From assembly GCF_000422805.1 (NCBI RefSeq), contig NZ_AUGT01000022.1, positions 1 through 64,000 of the forward strand: a stretch of 64,000 bases of DNA. Direction: 5' to 3'. Source of the DNA: Nocardioides halotolerans DSM 19273 (lineage in GTDB: Bacteria > Actinomycetota > Actinomycetes > Propionibacteriales > Nocardioidaceae). The notes beneath the pieces were generated by a model. The model did no database searches. It was given only the letters and a program-made list of their open reading frames with translations, and was not told the DNA's origin. Below, in pieces: positions 24,960 through 36,038 of this stretch (position 1 is the first letter of the stretch; each line of letters starts with the position of its first letter). The translations under genes and the position numbers were made by a program.

Positions 24960-27209
24960 ATGCCGCTCGTCTCGGTCGTCTTCGACGCTGGGTACGACGA
25001 CGAGCTGCGTGCGGTCTCGCGGGCCAGCCTCGACCAGCAGACGCTGACCGACTGGGAGGTCGTCCCCGACGTCGGGTCGGCGACGGGGGAGTGGGTCGCG
25101 TTCCTCGAGGCCGGTGACTCCTGGGTGCCCGACCGCCTCGCCCGGCTGGTCGCGCTCGGCAGCCCGTTCGTCGCCGACGAGCTCGAGGGAGAGCGCGGCA
25201 ACGGCGAGAAGGTCGTCTTCCGCGCCGCCGCCCCCGACGTCGAGCCGGCCCGGCTGGTCGCGCAGCGCGAGGCGTTCCTCGGGCTCGGGCCGGTCGACCC
25301 CGCGCTGCCGACCGCGTGGCTGCTCGACCTGCTGATGCGTCACGGCACCCACGTCGAGCTGGTCGGGACCATCGGCGTACGCCGCCGCTTCCCCGACCGC
25401 CGCCGCGCGCTGAGGCCGCCGCCGGGTGACTGGCGCCGCGTCGTGCTCAACCGGCACCTCGTCGACTGGGCCGCGCTCGAGGCGCGGACGCCGACCCCGG
25501 GGCTGACCAGCGTGATCGTGCCGGCCTCCGACGACAGCGAGCAGGCCGCCGCGTGCCTCGAGTCGCTCCGGGCCACCGACGGCGAGATCGAGGTCGTCCA
25601 CCATTCGGCCGGCGACCACGGTCCCGCCCTCGGCAGCAACCTCGCCCTCGCGGAGGCGACCGGCGACGTCGTCGTCTTCCTCAACGGTCAACCCACTGTC
25701 CCCCCGGGCTGGCTCGGCCCGCTGCGCGAGGCGCTGGGTGACGACGACGTGCTCGGCGCGTCGCCCCTGGTGCTGCGGCCCTCCGGCCTGGTCGAGTCCG
25801 CCGGCGTGGCGTTCCCGACGTGTGGCGGGCTGCCCCACGTGTTCCTGCAGGGCTTCCCGGCCGAGGACGCGTACGGGCTCGAGGGGCTGCGCCTCCACGC
25901 GCTCACCGGGTCGGCGCTCGCGCTCCGCTTCGCCGACGCGGTGGCCCTGCGCGGGTTCGACCCCGTCTTCGGCCGCGCCCTGGCCGAGGTCGACCTGTGC
26001 CACCGGCTGAGCCAGCGGCGCGCGGGCCACTTCCGGGTGCTCGACGCCGCGCCGGTGGTCGGTCCCGGGTCCGGCGACGACGACGGCCCGGCCGACCGGA
26101 CCGTCTACCTCGAGCGGTGGCAACGGGTGCTCGCTCCGCGCGACGACGCCGCGCTCTGGGCCACCCGGGGGCTGCGCGTCGTCGACCACGACACCGGCCC
26201 CGCGCGGCACGGCACCGCGCCGCGGCTGCGCGTGCCGCGGCCGGTGCTGGTCCGCGAGGCGCGGCTGCAGGTGTCGGAGTCCACCAGGCTCCGCTGGGCG
26301 ATCAAGAACGCCGCGCCCGCGGGCGAGGGCGGCGAGCGCTGGGGCGACACCCACTTCGCCGCGTCGCTGGCCGCGGCCCTGCGCGAGCGCGGCCAGGAGG
26401 TGGTGGTCGACCGGCGCCCCGCGTGGGACCGGACCACCGGCCGGCACGACGACGTCGTGCTCGTGCTGCGCGGGCTGGTGCGCCACGACCCCGGCCCCGA
26501 GCAGGTCTCGCTGCTCTGGGTGATCTCGCACCCCGAGCTGGTCACGCCCGAGGAGGCGCGCGGCTACGACCGGGTGCTCGCCGCCGGCCAGCCGTGGGCC
26601 GAACGACGTGCCCGCGACTGGGCGCTGCGCATCGAACCCCTCCTCCAGGCCACCGACCCCGAGCGCTTCCACCCCGACGCCGCCGCTCCCGACAGCGGCG
26701 ACGCGGTGCTGTTCGTCGGCAACTCGCGCCGGCAGCTGCGGCCGGTGGTCCGCGACGCGCTCGCCGCGGGTCTCCCGCTCGCGGTCTACGGCGACCTGTG
26801 GTCCGGGCTGGTCCCCGACGAGGTCGTCCGCGGCCGGTCGGTGCCGAACGACGCCCTCGCCGCGGCGTACCGCTCGGCAGGGGTGGTCCTCAACGACCAC
26901 CACGAAGCCATGCGCGCCGACGGGTTCGTGTCCAACCGGCTCTTCGACGCGGTCGCCAGCGGCGCTCGGGTGGTCACCGACGAGGTCGCCGGCCTGGCCG
27001 ACCTCTTCGGCCCGGGCGTGCAGACCTACACCGACGCCGACGACCTGCGCCGCCTCGCCACCCTGCCCGACCCCGACGCCGTCTTCGGCGACGACGCCAC
27101 CCGTCGCGCCGCGGCCGACCGCGTCCGCACCGAGCACTCCTTCTCCGCCCGCGCCGCCCGCCTCATCGAGGTCGCGCTCGAGGCTCGCTCGGCTCGCACG
27201 CCGGGATAG
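24960..27209 (+). CDS. Multidomain glycosyltransferase (GT2-like plus C-terminal GT1/CgeB-like)
   Basis: 749 aa in three parts. Residues 1-175 look like a degenerate GT2 domain (PLVSVVFDAGYDDELRAVSR ... EAGDSWVPDRLARL). Residues 180-370 are a second GT2 domain (TSVIVPASDD, VVVFLNGQPTVPPGWL, GFDPVFGRALAEVDLCHRL). Residues 440-749 resemble the CgeB/GT4-like nucleotide-sugar domain (VLFVGNSRRQLRPVV, RLFDAVASGARVVTDEVAGL). There are no membrane spans, so it acts in the cytoplasm on a surface-glycan precursor. It starts 10 nt after ftsY and is convergent with a rhamnan-synthesis-F-like gene. Donor and acceptor are unknown. Confidence 0.8.
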   Translation: MPLVSVVFDAGYDDELRAVSRASLDQQTLTDWEVVPDVGSATGEWVAFLEAGDSWVPDRLARLVALGSPFVADELEGERGNGEKVVFRAAAPDVEPARLVAQREAFLGLGPVDPALPTAWLLDLLMRHGTHVELVGTIGVRRRFPDRRRALRPPPGDWRRVVLNRHLVDWAALEARTPTPGLTSVIVPASDDSEQAAACLESLRATDGEIEVVHHSAGDHGPALGSNLALAEATGDVVVFLNGQPTVPPGWLGPLREALGDDDVLGASPLVLRPSGLVESAGVAFPTCGGLPHVFLQGFPAEDAYGLEGLRLHALTGSALALRFADAVALRGFDPVFGRALAEVDLCHRLSQRRAGHFRVLDAAPVVGPGSGDDDGPADRTVYLERWQRVLAPRDDAALWATRGLRVVDHDTGPARHGTAPRLRVPRPVLVREARLQVSESTRLRWAIKNAAPAGEGGERWGDTHFAASLAAALRERGQEVVVDRRPAWDRTTGRHDDVVLVLRGLVRHDPGPEQVSLLWVISHPELVTPEEARGYDRVLAAGQPWAERRARDWALRIEPLLQATDPERFHPDAAAPDSGDAVLFVGNSRRQLRPVVRDALAAGLPLAVYGDLWSGLVPDEVVRGRSVPNDALAAAYRSAGVVLNDHHEAMRADGFVSNRLFDAVASGARVVTDEVAGLADLFGPGVQTYTDADDLRRLATLPDPDAVFGDDATRRAAADRVRTEHSFSARAARLIEVALEARSARTPG

Positions 27210-27271
27210 TCCCTGACGTTTGTGTTGCGGAAACGCCGGTTCCACGGGCCCAGACGTCAGGGACTATCCCG
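27202..27271. terminator. Bidirectional terminator palindrome containing both stop codons
   Basis: Perfect 18-bp arms 27202-27219 and 27254-27271 with a 34-bp spacer that itself holds GGAA/TTCC complementarity. The TAG stop of the rightward gene (27207-27209) and of the leftward gene (27266-27264) are both inside the arms, and both proteins end Gly-stop. Confidence 0.75.
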
Positions 27272-28637
27272 ACCGCAGCGCGAAGGACCGGGCCAGGTCG
27301 TCAGGATCGGCAACGCGGAGGAGGTTGCGCTCGAACATCTCGACGTCGGCGGACGGGACGGCCGCGAGGATGCGCTGCTTCCAGTCGACCAGGTCGGGCG
27401 TGTCGTAGGGGTTGGCGACGAGGAAGCGGCGCTTGAAGAGCGGGAAGCCGTCGGCCAGGAGGTCGAAGACGCCGGGGCCGTAGACGGGGTGGTTGGGCCG
27501 CAGGCCGGGCACCCAGGTCGCGAGGTCGAAGCCCTGGCCGACGAGGTACTGCGTCGTCCCGGTCTCGTACTTCTGCACCAGGTTGGCGCGGTCGCGCTGC
27601 GGGCGTACGGCGTCGAGTCGGCGCCGGAACCCCGGGTCGTCGAGCACCGGCCGGCGCAGCGCGAGGAAGTACGAGCCGACGTGCACCAGCTCGGGGTAGC
27701 GGAACGCGGTCGGCGGCAGCCACGACCGCTTCACCTCCTCGAGCGGGACGACCTGCGGCTGCCACGGCTCGGGCTCGAAGCGCCGCGCGGTGAGCTGGAG
27801 CCCCCAGAAGTCGCCCGGCGTTGTGTCCATCCGCGCGAACACCTCGTCGAGCGGCCGCACCAGCCAGCACGAGTCGTTGGCGAGCAGCACCTCGTCGTAC
27901 GCCGCGAGCCGCTCCCACCCGACCAGGTCGTGCGCCAGCGCGCTCCAGGAGCCGAAGTCGTGGGCGCCGTGCGCGCGCACCCACGCGCCCGAGGCCGCCG
28001 ACAACCGCTCCAGCTGCCCCTCTTGCACGGACCCGTCGGCGCACACGAACACGTCGGCGTGCCGGGCCAGCTCCTCGACGTAGGCGACCACCGTGTCGTC
28101 GACCAGCCCGTCCGGGTCGTAGGTCGCGAACAGGCACGCCCGCCGCGGCGCACCCGACGGCACGAACGTCGCCCGCGAGGGCCGCGGCGGCAGCGGCAGG
28201 AGCCCGCGGTGCCGGCCGTCGAGCAGGTAGTGCACGAGCGGGTTGGTGGCGGTCTCGGACTCGTCGATCGGGTCGAGGTGCTCCGCCCAGTACCACCACA
28301 CGTCGAAGTCGAGGCTCGGGTTGCGCAGCGAGCGCCAGCCACGACGGCAGAAGTGGTCGACCGCCTCCGCGCCGCGCTCGGCCTGGGCCTGGTTGTGCGC
28401 GAGGTACCCCGCCTCGTCGACGGCGCCCGCGAGCCGCACGAGCGCGACCTCGCAGCGCCGGCCCTGGCCGACCGTGACCTCACCGGCCCTCGGCAGGTCG
28501 AGGGCGTGCACGCCGCCGCCGAGTGCGCGCCGCAGCAGCGCCCGGCCCTCGTCGCTCTCCTCGCCGGCCGCCAGCCAGGCGGTGACCAGCCGCGCCCACG
28601 CGTCCGCGAAGTCAGGCTGGGTCACGCGCCCCATCAT
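27264..28637 (-). CDS. Rhamnan synthesis F (RgpF)-like glycan biosynthesis protein
   Basis: 457 aa. The C-terminal two thirds match the RgpF-type domain: RACLFATYDPDGLVDDTVVAYVEEL (described in parts), then DFGSWSALAHDL, YDEVLLANDSCWLVRPLDE, DFWGLQLT and YFLALRRPVL. This family takes part in assembling rhamnose-containing cell-wall polysaccharides. The first 150 residues contain a NPSLDFDVWWYWAEHLDP segment also seen in glycan-cluster proteins. It is soluble. It converges on the multidomain glycosyltransferase at 24960 and probably serves the same surface glycan. The start at 28637 (ATGATG) lacks a clear ribosome-binding site; GTG 28625 is an alternative. Confidence 0.82.
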   Translation of the reverse strand: MMGRVTQPDFADAWARLVTAWLAAGEESDEGRALLRRALGGGVHALDLPRAGEVTVGQGRRCEVALVRLAGAVDEAGYLAHNQAQAERGAEAVDHFCRRGWRSLRNPSLDFDVWWYWAEHLDPIDESETATNPLVHYLLDGRHRGLLPLPPRPSRATFVPSGAPRRACLFATYDPDGLVDDTVVAYVEELARHADVFVCADGSVQEGQLERLSAASGAWVRAHGAHDFGSWSALAHDLVGWERLAAYDEVLLANDSCWLVRPLDEVFARMDTTPGDFWGLQLTARRFEPEPWQPQVVPLEEVKRSWLPPTAFRYPELVHVGSYFLALRRPVLDDPGFRRRLDAVRPQRDRANLVQKYETGTTQYLVGQGFDLATWVPGLRPNHPVYGPGVFDLLADGFPLFKRRFLVANPYDTPDLVDWKQRILAAVPSADVEMFERNLLRVADPDDLARSFALRSG

Positions 28638-28668
28638 CGCGGGTGCGCCCGGGTGCCTTCGCTGCGGG

Positions 28669-28691
28669 GATCTCGACAGGCTCGATCAGCG
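28669..28691. repeat. Short dispersed repeat (TGGTCGAGC family), copy 2
   Basis: Inverse-oriented copy of the element at 67-89, 20 of 23 bases identical on the reverse strand, in the gap upstream of amt. Confidence 0.6.
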
Positions 28692-28713
28692 GTGGTCGAG
28701 CGAGTGCCATTCC

Positions 28714-30525
<1,812 letters not shown>

Positions 30526-30538
30526 GCGCCGGGGTGGT

Positions 30539-32776
30539 GTGACCGCAGACGAGCGCGCCCGGCGTACGTCGGACGCGGACGCCCTCTGCGCCTCGGCGTG
30601 GGCCGCCGTCGACGGCCCCGACGTCGGGCTGGCGCTCGTCGCGGTCGGCGGCTACGGCCGCGGCGAGCTCGCGCCGCACTCCGACCTCGACGTGGTCCTG
30701 GTCAGCGACGACGCCGCGGGCGTCGACGAGCAGCGGCTGCGCGACCTCGCCGAGCGGCTCTGGTACCCCCTGTGGGACGCCGGCGCGAACGTCGACCACT
30801 CGGTGCGGTCGCTGCCGGAGATGGTCTCGGCGGCCGAGTCCGACCTGAGGGTCGCCTCCGGGCTCCTCGACGTCCGGCACCTGACCGGCGACCCCCACCT
30901 CACCCTCCGGCTGCGCACCACGATGCTGGCGCAGTGGCGCCGCGAGGCGCGCGAGCGCCTCCCCGAGCTGCACAGGCTGGTCCGGTCGCGTCACCAGCTG
31001 ATGGGCGAGCTCGCGCACGAGTCGGTGCCCGACCTGAAGGAGGCCGAAGGCGGGATCCGCGACGCGACCGTGCTCAAGTCGCTCGTGGCGACCTGGCTGG
31101 TCGACGTCCCGCACGTCGAGCTCGAGCGCAGCAGGATGGCGCTGCTCGACGTCCGCGACCTCCTGCACGGCCTCGCGGGGCGGGCCACCGACAGGGTCGC
31201 GCCCGAGCTCTGGACCGAGCTCGGCGCCGCCCTGGCGTCCCAGCTCGGCAGCGCCGACGCCCGCGCGGCCCAGGTGCACGTCCGCACGCTCGGCAGGCGG
31301 ATCACCCACCTCTCGCGGCTCACCTGGCGCCGCGTCGACGACGTCCTGGCGCGGCCGGCCCGCGTCGGCGTACGCCGGCCGTCCTTGACGCCCCTCGCCG
31401 AGGGGGTGGCCCTGGCGGCGGGGGAGGTGGTGCTCGACCGGCGCGCCCGCCCGGCCGAGGACCCCGCCCTGCTGCTGCGCGCCGCGGCCGCGGCGGCCGA
31501 GCGCGACGTGGTGCTCGCGCCGCCGACGGCGGCCCGGCTCGCGCGGGAGTGCGCGCCGCTGCCGGATCCGTGGCCCGCGGAGGCGCGGCGGCTGCTGGTG
31601 CGGCTGCTGGCCTCGGGGCGCGGGCTGCTCGGCACCTGGGAGACGCTCGAGGAGACCGGTGCACTGGGGCAGATCCTCCCGGAGTGGGAGCGGATCAGGC
31701 TCCTGCCGCACGCCTCGGCGATCCACCGCTTCACCGTCGACCGGCACGTGGTCGAGACCTGCATCGAGGCCGCTGGCCTGATCCGTCGGGTCGCTCGGCC
31801 CGACGTGCTCATGGTCGCCGCGCTCCTCCACGACATCGGCAAGGGCAGCCTCACCGAGCACAGCGTGGCCGGGGAGCCGATCGCCCGGGGCATCGCGACC
31901 CGGATGGGCTTCGACGAGTCGGGAGTCGAGCTGGTCGCCCTGCTGGTGCGCTGGCACCTGCTCCTCGCCGAGACCGCGACCACGCGCGACCCCGACGACC
32001 CCGCGACGGTGGAGACGCTCGCGGCCCGGCTCGGCTCGACGGAGGCGCTCGACCTGCTCACGGTCCTCACCGAGGCCGACGCCCGCGCCGCCTCGCCCAA
32101 GGCGTGGTCGTCGTGGCGGTCCGGGCTGGTCCTCGACCTGTCCCGGCGCACCCGGGCGGCGCTGACCAGCGGCGCGGTGCTGCCGCCGGTGGCCAACGAC
32201 GAGGTGCCGGTGCCGAAGGAGGTCCGCCGGGGCGCGATCTCCGTCACGGCCGAGCCGGTGGCCGACGGCGCGCGAGTGACCGTGATCGCGCCCGACCGGG
32301 TCGGGCTGCTCGCCGACGTCGCCGCGACGTTCGCGCTGCAGCGGATCGGTGTGCGCGCGGCGCGGGCCTGGTCGCAGGACCAGTACGCCGTGTCGTTCTG
32401 GGAGGTCGCCGAGGAGCACGTGGACGGCGCCGTGCTGCGGCAGCGGTACGACGCCATCCAGGAGGGCCGGATCGACCCCGCTCCCCGGCTCGCTCCTCGC
32501 ACCGACCAGGAGCTGGCGCCGACCGTCGTCGTACGCCCCGAGGCGTCGGCGCAGGCCACCGTGCTGGAGGTGCGGGCGGCCGACCGACCGGGCGTGGTCT
32601 ACCTCGTCTGCGCGGCCCTGGCCCGGCTCGACGTCGCCGTCCGGTCGGCGCACGTGAACACCCTCGGCCCGCAGGCGGTGGACGTGTTCTACCTGCAGGA
32701 GGCCTCGGCCGGCGTGCTCAGCGACACCCGTGCGGCCGAGGCCGCCCACGCCGTCCGGGCGGCGCTGACCGCCTGA
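30539..32776 (+). CDS. glnD: [Protein-PII] nucleotidyltransferase GlnD
   Basis: 745-aa bifunctional PII-modifying enzyme. The N-terminal nucleotidyltransferase motif GGYGRGELAPHSDLD (about 38-52) carries the two Mg aspartates. An HD hydrolase domain with LLHDIGKG (about 428-435) is followed by two C-terminal ACT domains (RVTVIAPDRVGLLADVAA and VLEVRAADRPGVVYLVCAA). Actinobacterial GlnD adenylylates PII. It completes the amt-glnB-glnD operon 13 nt after glnB. Confidence 0.96.
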   Translation: MTADERARRTSDADALCASAWAAVDGPDVGLALVAVGGYGRGELAPHSDLDVVLVSDDAAGVDEQRLRDLAERLWYPLWDAGANVDHSVRSLPEMVSAAESDLRVASGLLDVRHLTGDPHLTLRLRTTMLAQWRREARERLPELHRLVRSRHQLMGELAHESVPDLKEAEGGIRDATVLKSLVATWLVDVPHVELERSRMALLDVRDLLHGLAGRATDRVAPELWTELGAALASQLGSADARAAQVHVRTLGRRITHLSRLTWRRVDDVLARPARVGVRRPSLTPLAEGVALAAGEVVLDRRARPAEDPALLLRAAAAAAERDVVLAPPTAARLARECAPLPDPWPAEARRLLVRLLASGRGLLGTWETLEETGALGQILPEWERIRLLPHASAIHRFTVDRHVVETCIEAAGLIRRVARPDVLMVAALLHDIGKGSLTEHSVAGEPIARGIATRMGFDESGVELVALLVRWHLLLAETATTRDPDDPATVETLAARLGSTEALDLLTVLTEADARAASPKAWSSWRSGLVLDLSRRTRAALTSGAVLPPVANDEVPVPKEVRRGAISVTAEPVADGARVTVIAPDRVGLLADVAATFALQRIGVRAARAWSQDQYAVSFWEVAEEHVDGAVLRQRYDAIQEGRIDPAPRLAPRTDQELAPTVVVRPEASAQATVLEVRAADRPGVVYLVCAALARLDVAVRSAHVNTLGPQAVDVFYLQEASAGVLSDTRAAEAAHAVRAALTA

Positions 32777-32814
32777 CCGCGGTGACGTCGGCGCGGCCGT
32801 CCCGGCCCCCTCGT

Positions 32815-32820
32815 TAGGCT
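32815..32820 (+). promoter_or_regulatory. Candidate ffh -10
   Basis: TAGGCT after the glnD stop, about 32 nt ahead of the TTG start at 32858. Confidence 0.4.
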
Positions 32821-32857
32821 TGGGAGGTTGCTCGCCCCGATCCCCTTGAGGAAGACC

Positions 32858-34441
32858 TTGTTCGCCACACTCTCCGACCGCCTCGCCGACACGTTCAAGA
32901 ACCTGCGCGGCAAGGGCCGGCTCTCCGAGGCCGACATCGACGCGACCGCGCGCGAGATCCGGATCGCGCTGCTCGAGGCCGACGTCGCCCTGCCGGTGGT
33001 CAAGGAGTTCGTGGCCGCGGTGAAGGAGCGGGCCCGGGGCGAGGAGGTCAGCCAGGCCCTCAACCCGGCCCAGCAGATCGTCAAGATCGTCAACGAGGAG
33101 CTCGTCACGATCCTCGGCGGCGAGACGCGCCGGCTGCGTTACGCCAAGGCCGGGCCGACCGTCATCCTGCTCGCGGGCCTCCAGGGCGCCGGCAAGACGA
33201 CGCTGGCCGCCAAGCTTGCGCTCTGGCTCAAGGGGCAGGGCAAGAGCCCGCTGCTCGTCGCGTGCGACCTCCAGCGCCCGAACGCCGTCCAGCAGCTGCA
33301 GGTCAACGGCGAGCGCGCCGGCGTACCCGTCTTCGCGCCCGAGGCCGGCAACGCCCAGGGAGTCGAACACGGCGGCGACCCGGTGGCCGTCGCCCGGGCC
33401 TCCATCGACGAGGCCAAGCGGACCCTCCACGACGTGGTCATCGTCGACACCGCGGGCCGCCTCGGCGTCGACGCGGAGCTGATGAAGCAGGCCGCCGACA
33501 TCCGCGACGCCGTGCAGCCCGACGAGGTGCTGTTCGTCGTCGACGCGATGATCGGCCAGGACGCCGTCAACACCGCCCAGGCGTTCCTCGAGGGCGTCGG
33601 CTTCGACGGCGTCGTGCTCACCAAGCTCGACGGCGACGCACGCGGCGGCGCGGCGCTCTCGATCGCGTCGGTGACCGGCCGGCCGGTGATGTTCGCCTCC
33701 GCGGGGGAGAAGCTCACCGACTTCGACCTGTTCCACCCCGACCGGATGGCCTCCCGCATCCTCGACATGGGCGACATGCTCACCCTGATCGAGCAGGCCG
33801 AGAAGACGTTCGACCAGGAGCAGGCCGCCAAGGCGGCCGGCAAGCTGATGGGGCAGGGCGGCGAGTTCACCCTCGACGACTTCCTCGAGCAGATGCAGCA
33901 GGTCCGCAAGCTCGGCTCGATGTCGAAGATCATGGGGATGCTGCCCGGCATGGGCCAGTTCCGCGACCAGCTCGAGAACTTCGACGAGCGCGAGATCGAC
34001 CGGATTCAGGCGATCATCCAGTCGATGACCCCCGCCGAGCGGGCGAACCCCAAGATCATCGACGGCTCGCGCCGCGCCCGCATCGCCCGCGGTGCCGGTC
34101 GCCAGGTCTCCGACGTCAACAGCCTCGTCGACCGGTTCTTCGAGGCGCGCAAGATGATGATGCAGTTCGCCAAGGGCGGGATGCCCGGGCTCCCCGGCAT
34201 GCCAGGCATGGCCGGTGGCGGCAAGCGCGGCAAGCAGAAGGCGCAGGCCAAGAAGGGCAAGGGCAAGCGGGTCTCCGGCAACCCCGCCAAGGCCGCCCAG
34301 CAGGCCGCCGCCGAGAAGCAGAAGGCCGCCGCCTCCGCCGGCAACCCGTTCGGGACGCCCGCCGGCGAGGAGGAGGTCGACTACGAGAAGGCCGCGGCCG
34401 CCCTCGACCTGCCCAAGGACTTCTCCAAGTTCCTCAAGTAG
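32858..34441 (+). CDS. ffh: Signal recognition particle protein Ffh
   Basis: SRP54 GTPase, 527 aa. TTG 32858 gives the family-typical N-terminus MFATLSDRLADTFKNL and has GAGG at 6-nt spacing; the longer frame upstream is not conserved-looking. The N domain is followed by the G domain with LLAGLQGAGKTTLAAKL, VDTAGRLG and TKLDGDARGG. The methionine-rich M domain has MSKIMGMLPGMGQ and SRRARIARGAG for 4.5S RNA binding. A long C-terminal tail rich in Lys/Ala/Gly (GMPGLPGMPGMAGGG ... KKGKGKR) extends beyond E. coli Ffh. Its receptor FtsY is at 23825. Confidence 0.96.
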   Translation: MFATLSDRLADTFKNLRGKGRLSEADIDATAREIRIALLEADVALPVVKEFVAAVKERARGEEVSQALNPAQQIVKIVNEELVTILGGETRRLRYAKAGPTVILLAGLQGAGKTTLAAKLALWLKGQGKSPLLVACDLQRPNAVQQLQVNGERAGVPVFAPEAGNAQGVEHGGDPVAVARASIDEAKRTLHDVVIVDTAGRLGVDAELMKQAADIRDAVQPDEVLFVVDAMIGQDAVNTAQAFLEGVGFDGVVLTKLDGDARGGAALSIASVTGRPVMFASAGEKLTDFDLFHPDRMASRILDMGDMLTLIEQAEKTFDQEQAAKAAGKLMGQGGEFTLDDFLEQMQQVRKLGSMSKIMGMLPGMGQFRDQLENFDEREIDRIQAIIQSMTPAERANPKIIDGSRRARIARGAGRQVSDVNSLVDRFFEARKMMMQFAKGGMPGLPGMPGMAGGGKRGKQKAQAKKGKGKRVSGNPAKAAQQAAAEKQKAAASAGNPFGTPAGEEEVDYEKAAAALDLPKDFSKFLK

Positions 34442-34809
34442 TGGCCCGCGTCCTCGTCGTCGACGGCGCCAACGTCGTCGGCAGCCGGCCGGACGGCTGG
34501 TGGAAGGACCGCGCCGGCGCCGCTCGCCGGCTGCACGAGTCGCTGCTCACCGCCGACCTGGCGTACGACGACGTGGTGCTCGTGCTCGAGGGTGCGGCCA
34601 AGGGCGGTGTCGCCGCCGGCCGCGACGCCCACGTGCGCACCGTCCACGCGCGGGGGAGCGGCGACGACGAGATCACTGCCCAGGTCGCCGCCTCGTCCGC
34701 CCGCGGCGACGTGGTGACCGCCGTGACGGCCGACCGCATGCTCCAGTCGCGCGTCACCGCTGCCGGCGGCACCTCGCTGGGCCCGTCCTGGCTCCTCGAC
34801 CAGCTCTGA
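34441..34809 (+). CDS. NYN/PIN-like domain protein (putative RNase)
   Basis: 122-aa single-domain protein. RVLVVDGANVVGSRPDGWW at the start, GDDEITAQVA in the middle and VVTAVTADRMLQSRV give the acidic residues (D8, D75-D76 region, D101) expected of NYN/YacP-type PIN-fold nucleases. The GTG start shares one base with the ffh stop (TAGTG), so it is translationally coupled to ffh. The link to SRP is positional only; RNA cleavage is predicted from the fold and unproven. Confidence 0.8.
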   Translation: MARVLVVDGANVVGSRPDGWWKDRAGAARRLHESLLTADLAYDDVVLVLEGAAKGGVAAGRDAHVRTVHARGSGDDEITAQVAASSARGDVVTAVTADRMLQSRVTAAGGTSLGPSWLLDQL

Positions 34810-34816
34810 CCCGTGA

Positions 34817-35983
34817 TCAGGTCGCGCTGGCGACGTGGGAGATGGCGAGCGCGACGGCGCCCACGACCTCGGAGCGGTCGCCGAGCTCGCCGGCGACGAC
34901 CTCGAGGGCGGCGGCGGTGTCGGGCTGGGCGTAGCGGTCGATCGAGGCCCGCAGCCCCTCGACCAGCGAGCGCGAGCGGCCCAGCGTGCCGCCGACGACG
35001 ACGAGCTCGGGGTTGAGGCTGTTCGCGAGGTCGGCGACCGCCCGGCCGACGGTGCGGCCCGCGTCGGAGAGCACCCGCCGCACCCCGGCGTCGCCCTCGG
35101 CGTCGAGGGACAGCACCTGGTCGATCGCCAGCGGCTCGCCGTACGCCGGACGCAGCAGCTCGAGGAGCCGGGACGCCGAGACCATCGTCTCCACGCAGCC
35201 GCGGTTGCCGCACCGGCAGACCGGGCCGTCCTCGCCGACCTGCACGTGCCCGAGCTCGCCGGCGATCCCGCTCGCGCCCCGATGCAGCCGGCCACCGAGC
35301 ACGATCCCCGCGCCGACCCCGCTGGCGACCTTGAGGTAGACGACGTCGTGCCGACCGCGGGCGATGCCGTGGTGCAGCTCCGCCAGCGCGCCGAGGTTGG
35401 CGTCGTTGTCGGCGTGGACCGGCACGCCGAGCCGCCGCTCGAGCTCGTCGGCCGGCAGCAGCCCCTGCCAGCCCGGCATGATGCCGGTCCGGATCCGCGA
35501 CGAGCGCCGGTCGAGCGGGGCCGGCACGCACATGCCGACCGCCTGGAGCTCGGAGCCCAGCCCGCTCTGCGCGGCCAGCGCGCGCACCATCGCCGCGGCG
35601 CGGTCGAGCACCTCGGTGCCGTGGGCGTCGACGTCGACCAGCGCGTGGTCCTCGGCCACCACCGTCCCGAGCCGGTCGGCGACCGCGACCCGCACGTGCC
35701 CGTGACCGACGTCGACGCCCACGACCCCGCCGGCCGGTGCGCTCAGCCGGACCTGCACGGGGGGCCGGCCGCTGCCGCCCTTGTGCGGACGGGCGCGGTC
35801 GTCGGTCTCGGTGACCTGGCCGGTGCGGATCAGGTCGGCCACCAGGCTCGAGACCGTCGTGCGGGACAAGCCGCTGGCGCGGACGAGGTCGGCGCGGCTC
35901 ATCGGGCCTTCTCCGGCCAGCAGCCCGAGCACCGTGCGCTGGTTGGCGGCCCGCAGCCGCTCGAGGGCACCGGAACCTGCCAT
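34817..35983 (-). CDS. ROK family transcriptional regulator
   Basis: 388 aa: an N-terminal winged HTH (residues about 5-70, RLRAANQRTVLGLLA ... SRTTVSSLVADLI) joined to a ROK sugar-kinase-like domain. The kinase domain has GVDVGHGHVRVAV, the ROK signature and the zinc motif CRCGNRGCVE (around 253-262). Such proteins repress carbohydrate genes and release DNA on binding a sugar. It is divergent from a secreted GH3 glycosidase, the obvious candidate target. ATG 35983 is preferred to the longer frame (36052) because TAGGCT lies exactly 7 nt upstream. Confidence 0.9.
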   Translation of the reverse strand: MAGSGALERLRAANQRTVLGLLAGEGPMSRADLVRASGLSRTTVSSLVADLIRTGQVTETDDRARPHKGGSGRPPVQVRLSAPAGGVVGVDVGHGHVRVAVADRLGTVVAEDHALVDVDAHGTEVLDRAAAMVRALAAQSGLGSELQAVGMCVPAPLDRRSSRIRTGIMPGWQGLLPADELERRLGVPVHADNDANLGALAELHHGIARGRHDVVYLKVASGVGAGIVLGGRLHRGASGIAGELGHVQVGEDGPVCRCGNRGCVETMVSASRLLELLRPAYGEPLAIDQVLSLDAEGDAGVRRVLSDAGRTVGRAVADLANSLNPELVVVGGTLGRSRSLVEGLRASIDRYAQPDTAAALEVVAGELGDRSEVVGAVALAISHVASAT

Positions 35984-35990
35984 GTCCGAC

Positions 35991-35996
35991 AGCCTA
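35991..35996 (-). promoter_or_regulatory. ROK gene -10, leaderless
   Basis: TAGGCT on the minus strand, 7 nt before ATG 35983. Confidence 0.55.
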
Positions 35997-36038
35997 GGAG
36001 GATTAGTGCGGAACGTGGAGGAACTCTCGGCGAGATCG

